This document shows positions 63,571 to 64,000 of a stretch of DNA of 64,000 nt, piece by piece. The stretch is from positions 21,153,497-21,217,496 of the forward strand of contig NW_019211457.1 of the NCBI RefSeq assembly GCF_002443255.2. The letters run 5' to 3'. Each line of letters begins with the position of its first letter. Within the stretch, counting starts at the first letter, position 1. A program made the position numbers and the translations under genes. The notes beneath the pieces are model-generated. The model made no database searches, had not been told where the DNA came from, and was given only the letters and a program-made list of their open reading frames with translations. Origin of the DNA: Varroa destructor (Eukaryota > Arthropoda > Arachnida > Mesostigmata > Varroidae).

Positions 63571-64000
63571 GAGCAAGTAGCCTGGTAATAAACTAAAAGG
63601 CAAGTCTATTTGATTTTAGTATATCTTCGAACGTATTGTCTAACCCTAAAACCCCGATGATCCGAAATGTTGTAGCATGGTTTCTATCATATTAATACCT
63701 GTGAGATGGAAACGTATACTCATTTTTGCACCTAGACTCTTCGAGAATACGACAGGTCATTGTCCAACGCGCAGAGGAAGGCTGTGGTTTAATCATCAAT
63801 ACCTTAACCATGCAGTACAGCAGTGTATGTGATATAATCAATGACCGGTCAAACTGGTGGCCAGTCTACATTCGGCTGTAAGACCATGGCGACTGCCTTC
63901 TGAACGACCCGTAAAAAAACTTGCCAACAAGAGTAGAAAAAAAACCATGAAGAACAAAAAGGTTTACTAATCTAAGGTGGATACATAATATATTCGATTG

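Noticed and set aside
1..64000. CRISPR arrays, operons, prophage or bacterial defence systems
   Set aside because: No regularly spaced repeats, no dense coding and no ribosome-binding-site-led frames; spliced homeobox exons show this is animal DNA.

Overview
This window is metazoan nuclear DNA, most likely from an arthropod. It is AT-rich, with very long introns, microsatellites and decayed transposons. There is no sign of operons, ribosome binding sites or dense coding. The one recognisable gene is Distal-less (Dll/Dlx), on the minus strand. A phasing pair of exons was found. Exon 1 (46083..45726) carries the start Met and the Pro/Gly/His-rich Dll N-terminal region. Exon 2 (19935..19718) carries homeodomain residues 1-44 and ends at the intron position known inside Dlx homeoboxes. 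The 25,790-base intron between them is phase 1, and both splice sites fit. The last exon (rest of helix 3 with the WFQN core, and the C-terminus) was not found in 1-19717, so it should lie beyond the left edge. A mite or other chelicerate is my guess from the divergent N-terminal region and general composition; it is weakly supported.

Layout. 1-19717: the visible part of intron 2, mostly AT-rich DNA with microsatellites and two copies of a dispersed repeat. 19718-19935: exon 2. 19936-45725: intron 1, holding two decayed mariner-family copies (about 25.4-26.2 and 33.0-33.9 kb), two copies of a tRNA-derived SINE-like family, GC-richer islands at 20.4-21.0, 22.4-22.6, 23.9-24.3 and 38.4-38.8 kb, and one perfect match to the CTCF core consensus next to a perfect 16-bp palindrome. 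45726-46083: exon 1. 46084-about 47500: 5' leader and a CpG-rich block, the likely promoter region. 47.5-58.9 kb: upstream intergenic DNA without a recognisable gene. 58.97-62.2 kb: a heavily broken Ty3/gypsy retrotransposon on the plus strand, with zinc knuckle, protease, reverse transcriptase and integrase remnants in the usual order. 62.6-64.0 kb: a third SINE-like copy on the minus strand.

Apart from Dll and the transposons, the other open frames are about what AT-rich sequence of this size gives by chance, and I do not call them genes. No new biological system is evident. The items most worth a second look are the candidate insulator-like island inside the Dll intron, the open frame upstream of the Dll start, and the SINE-like family.
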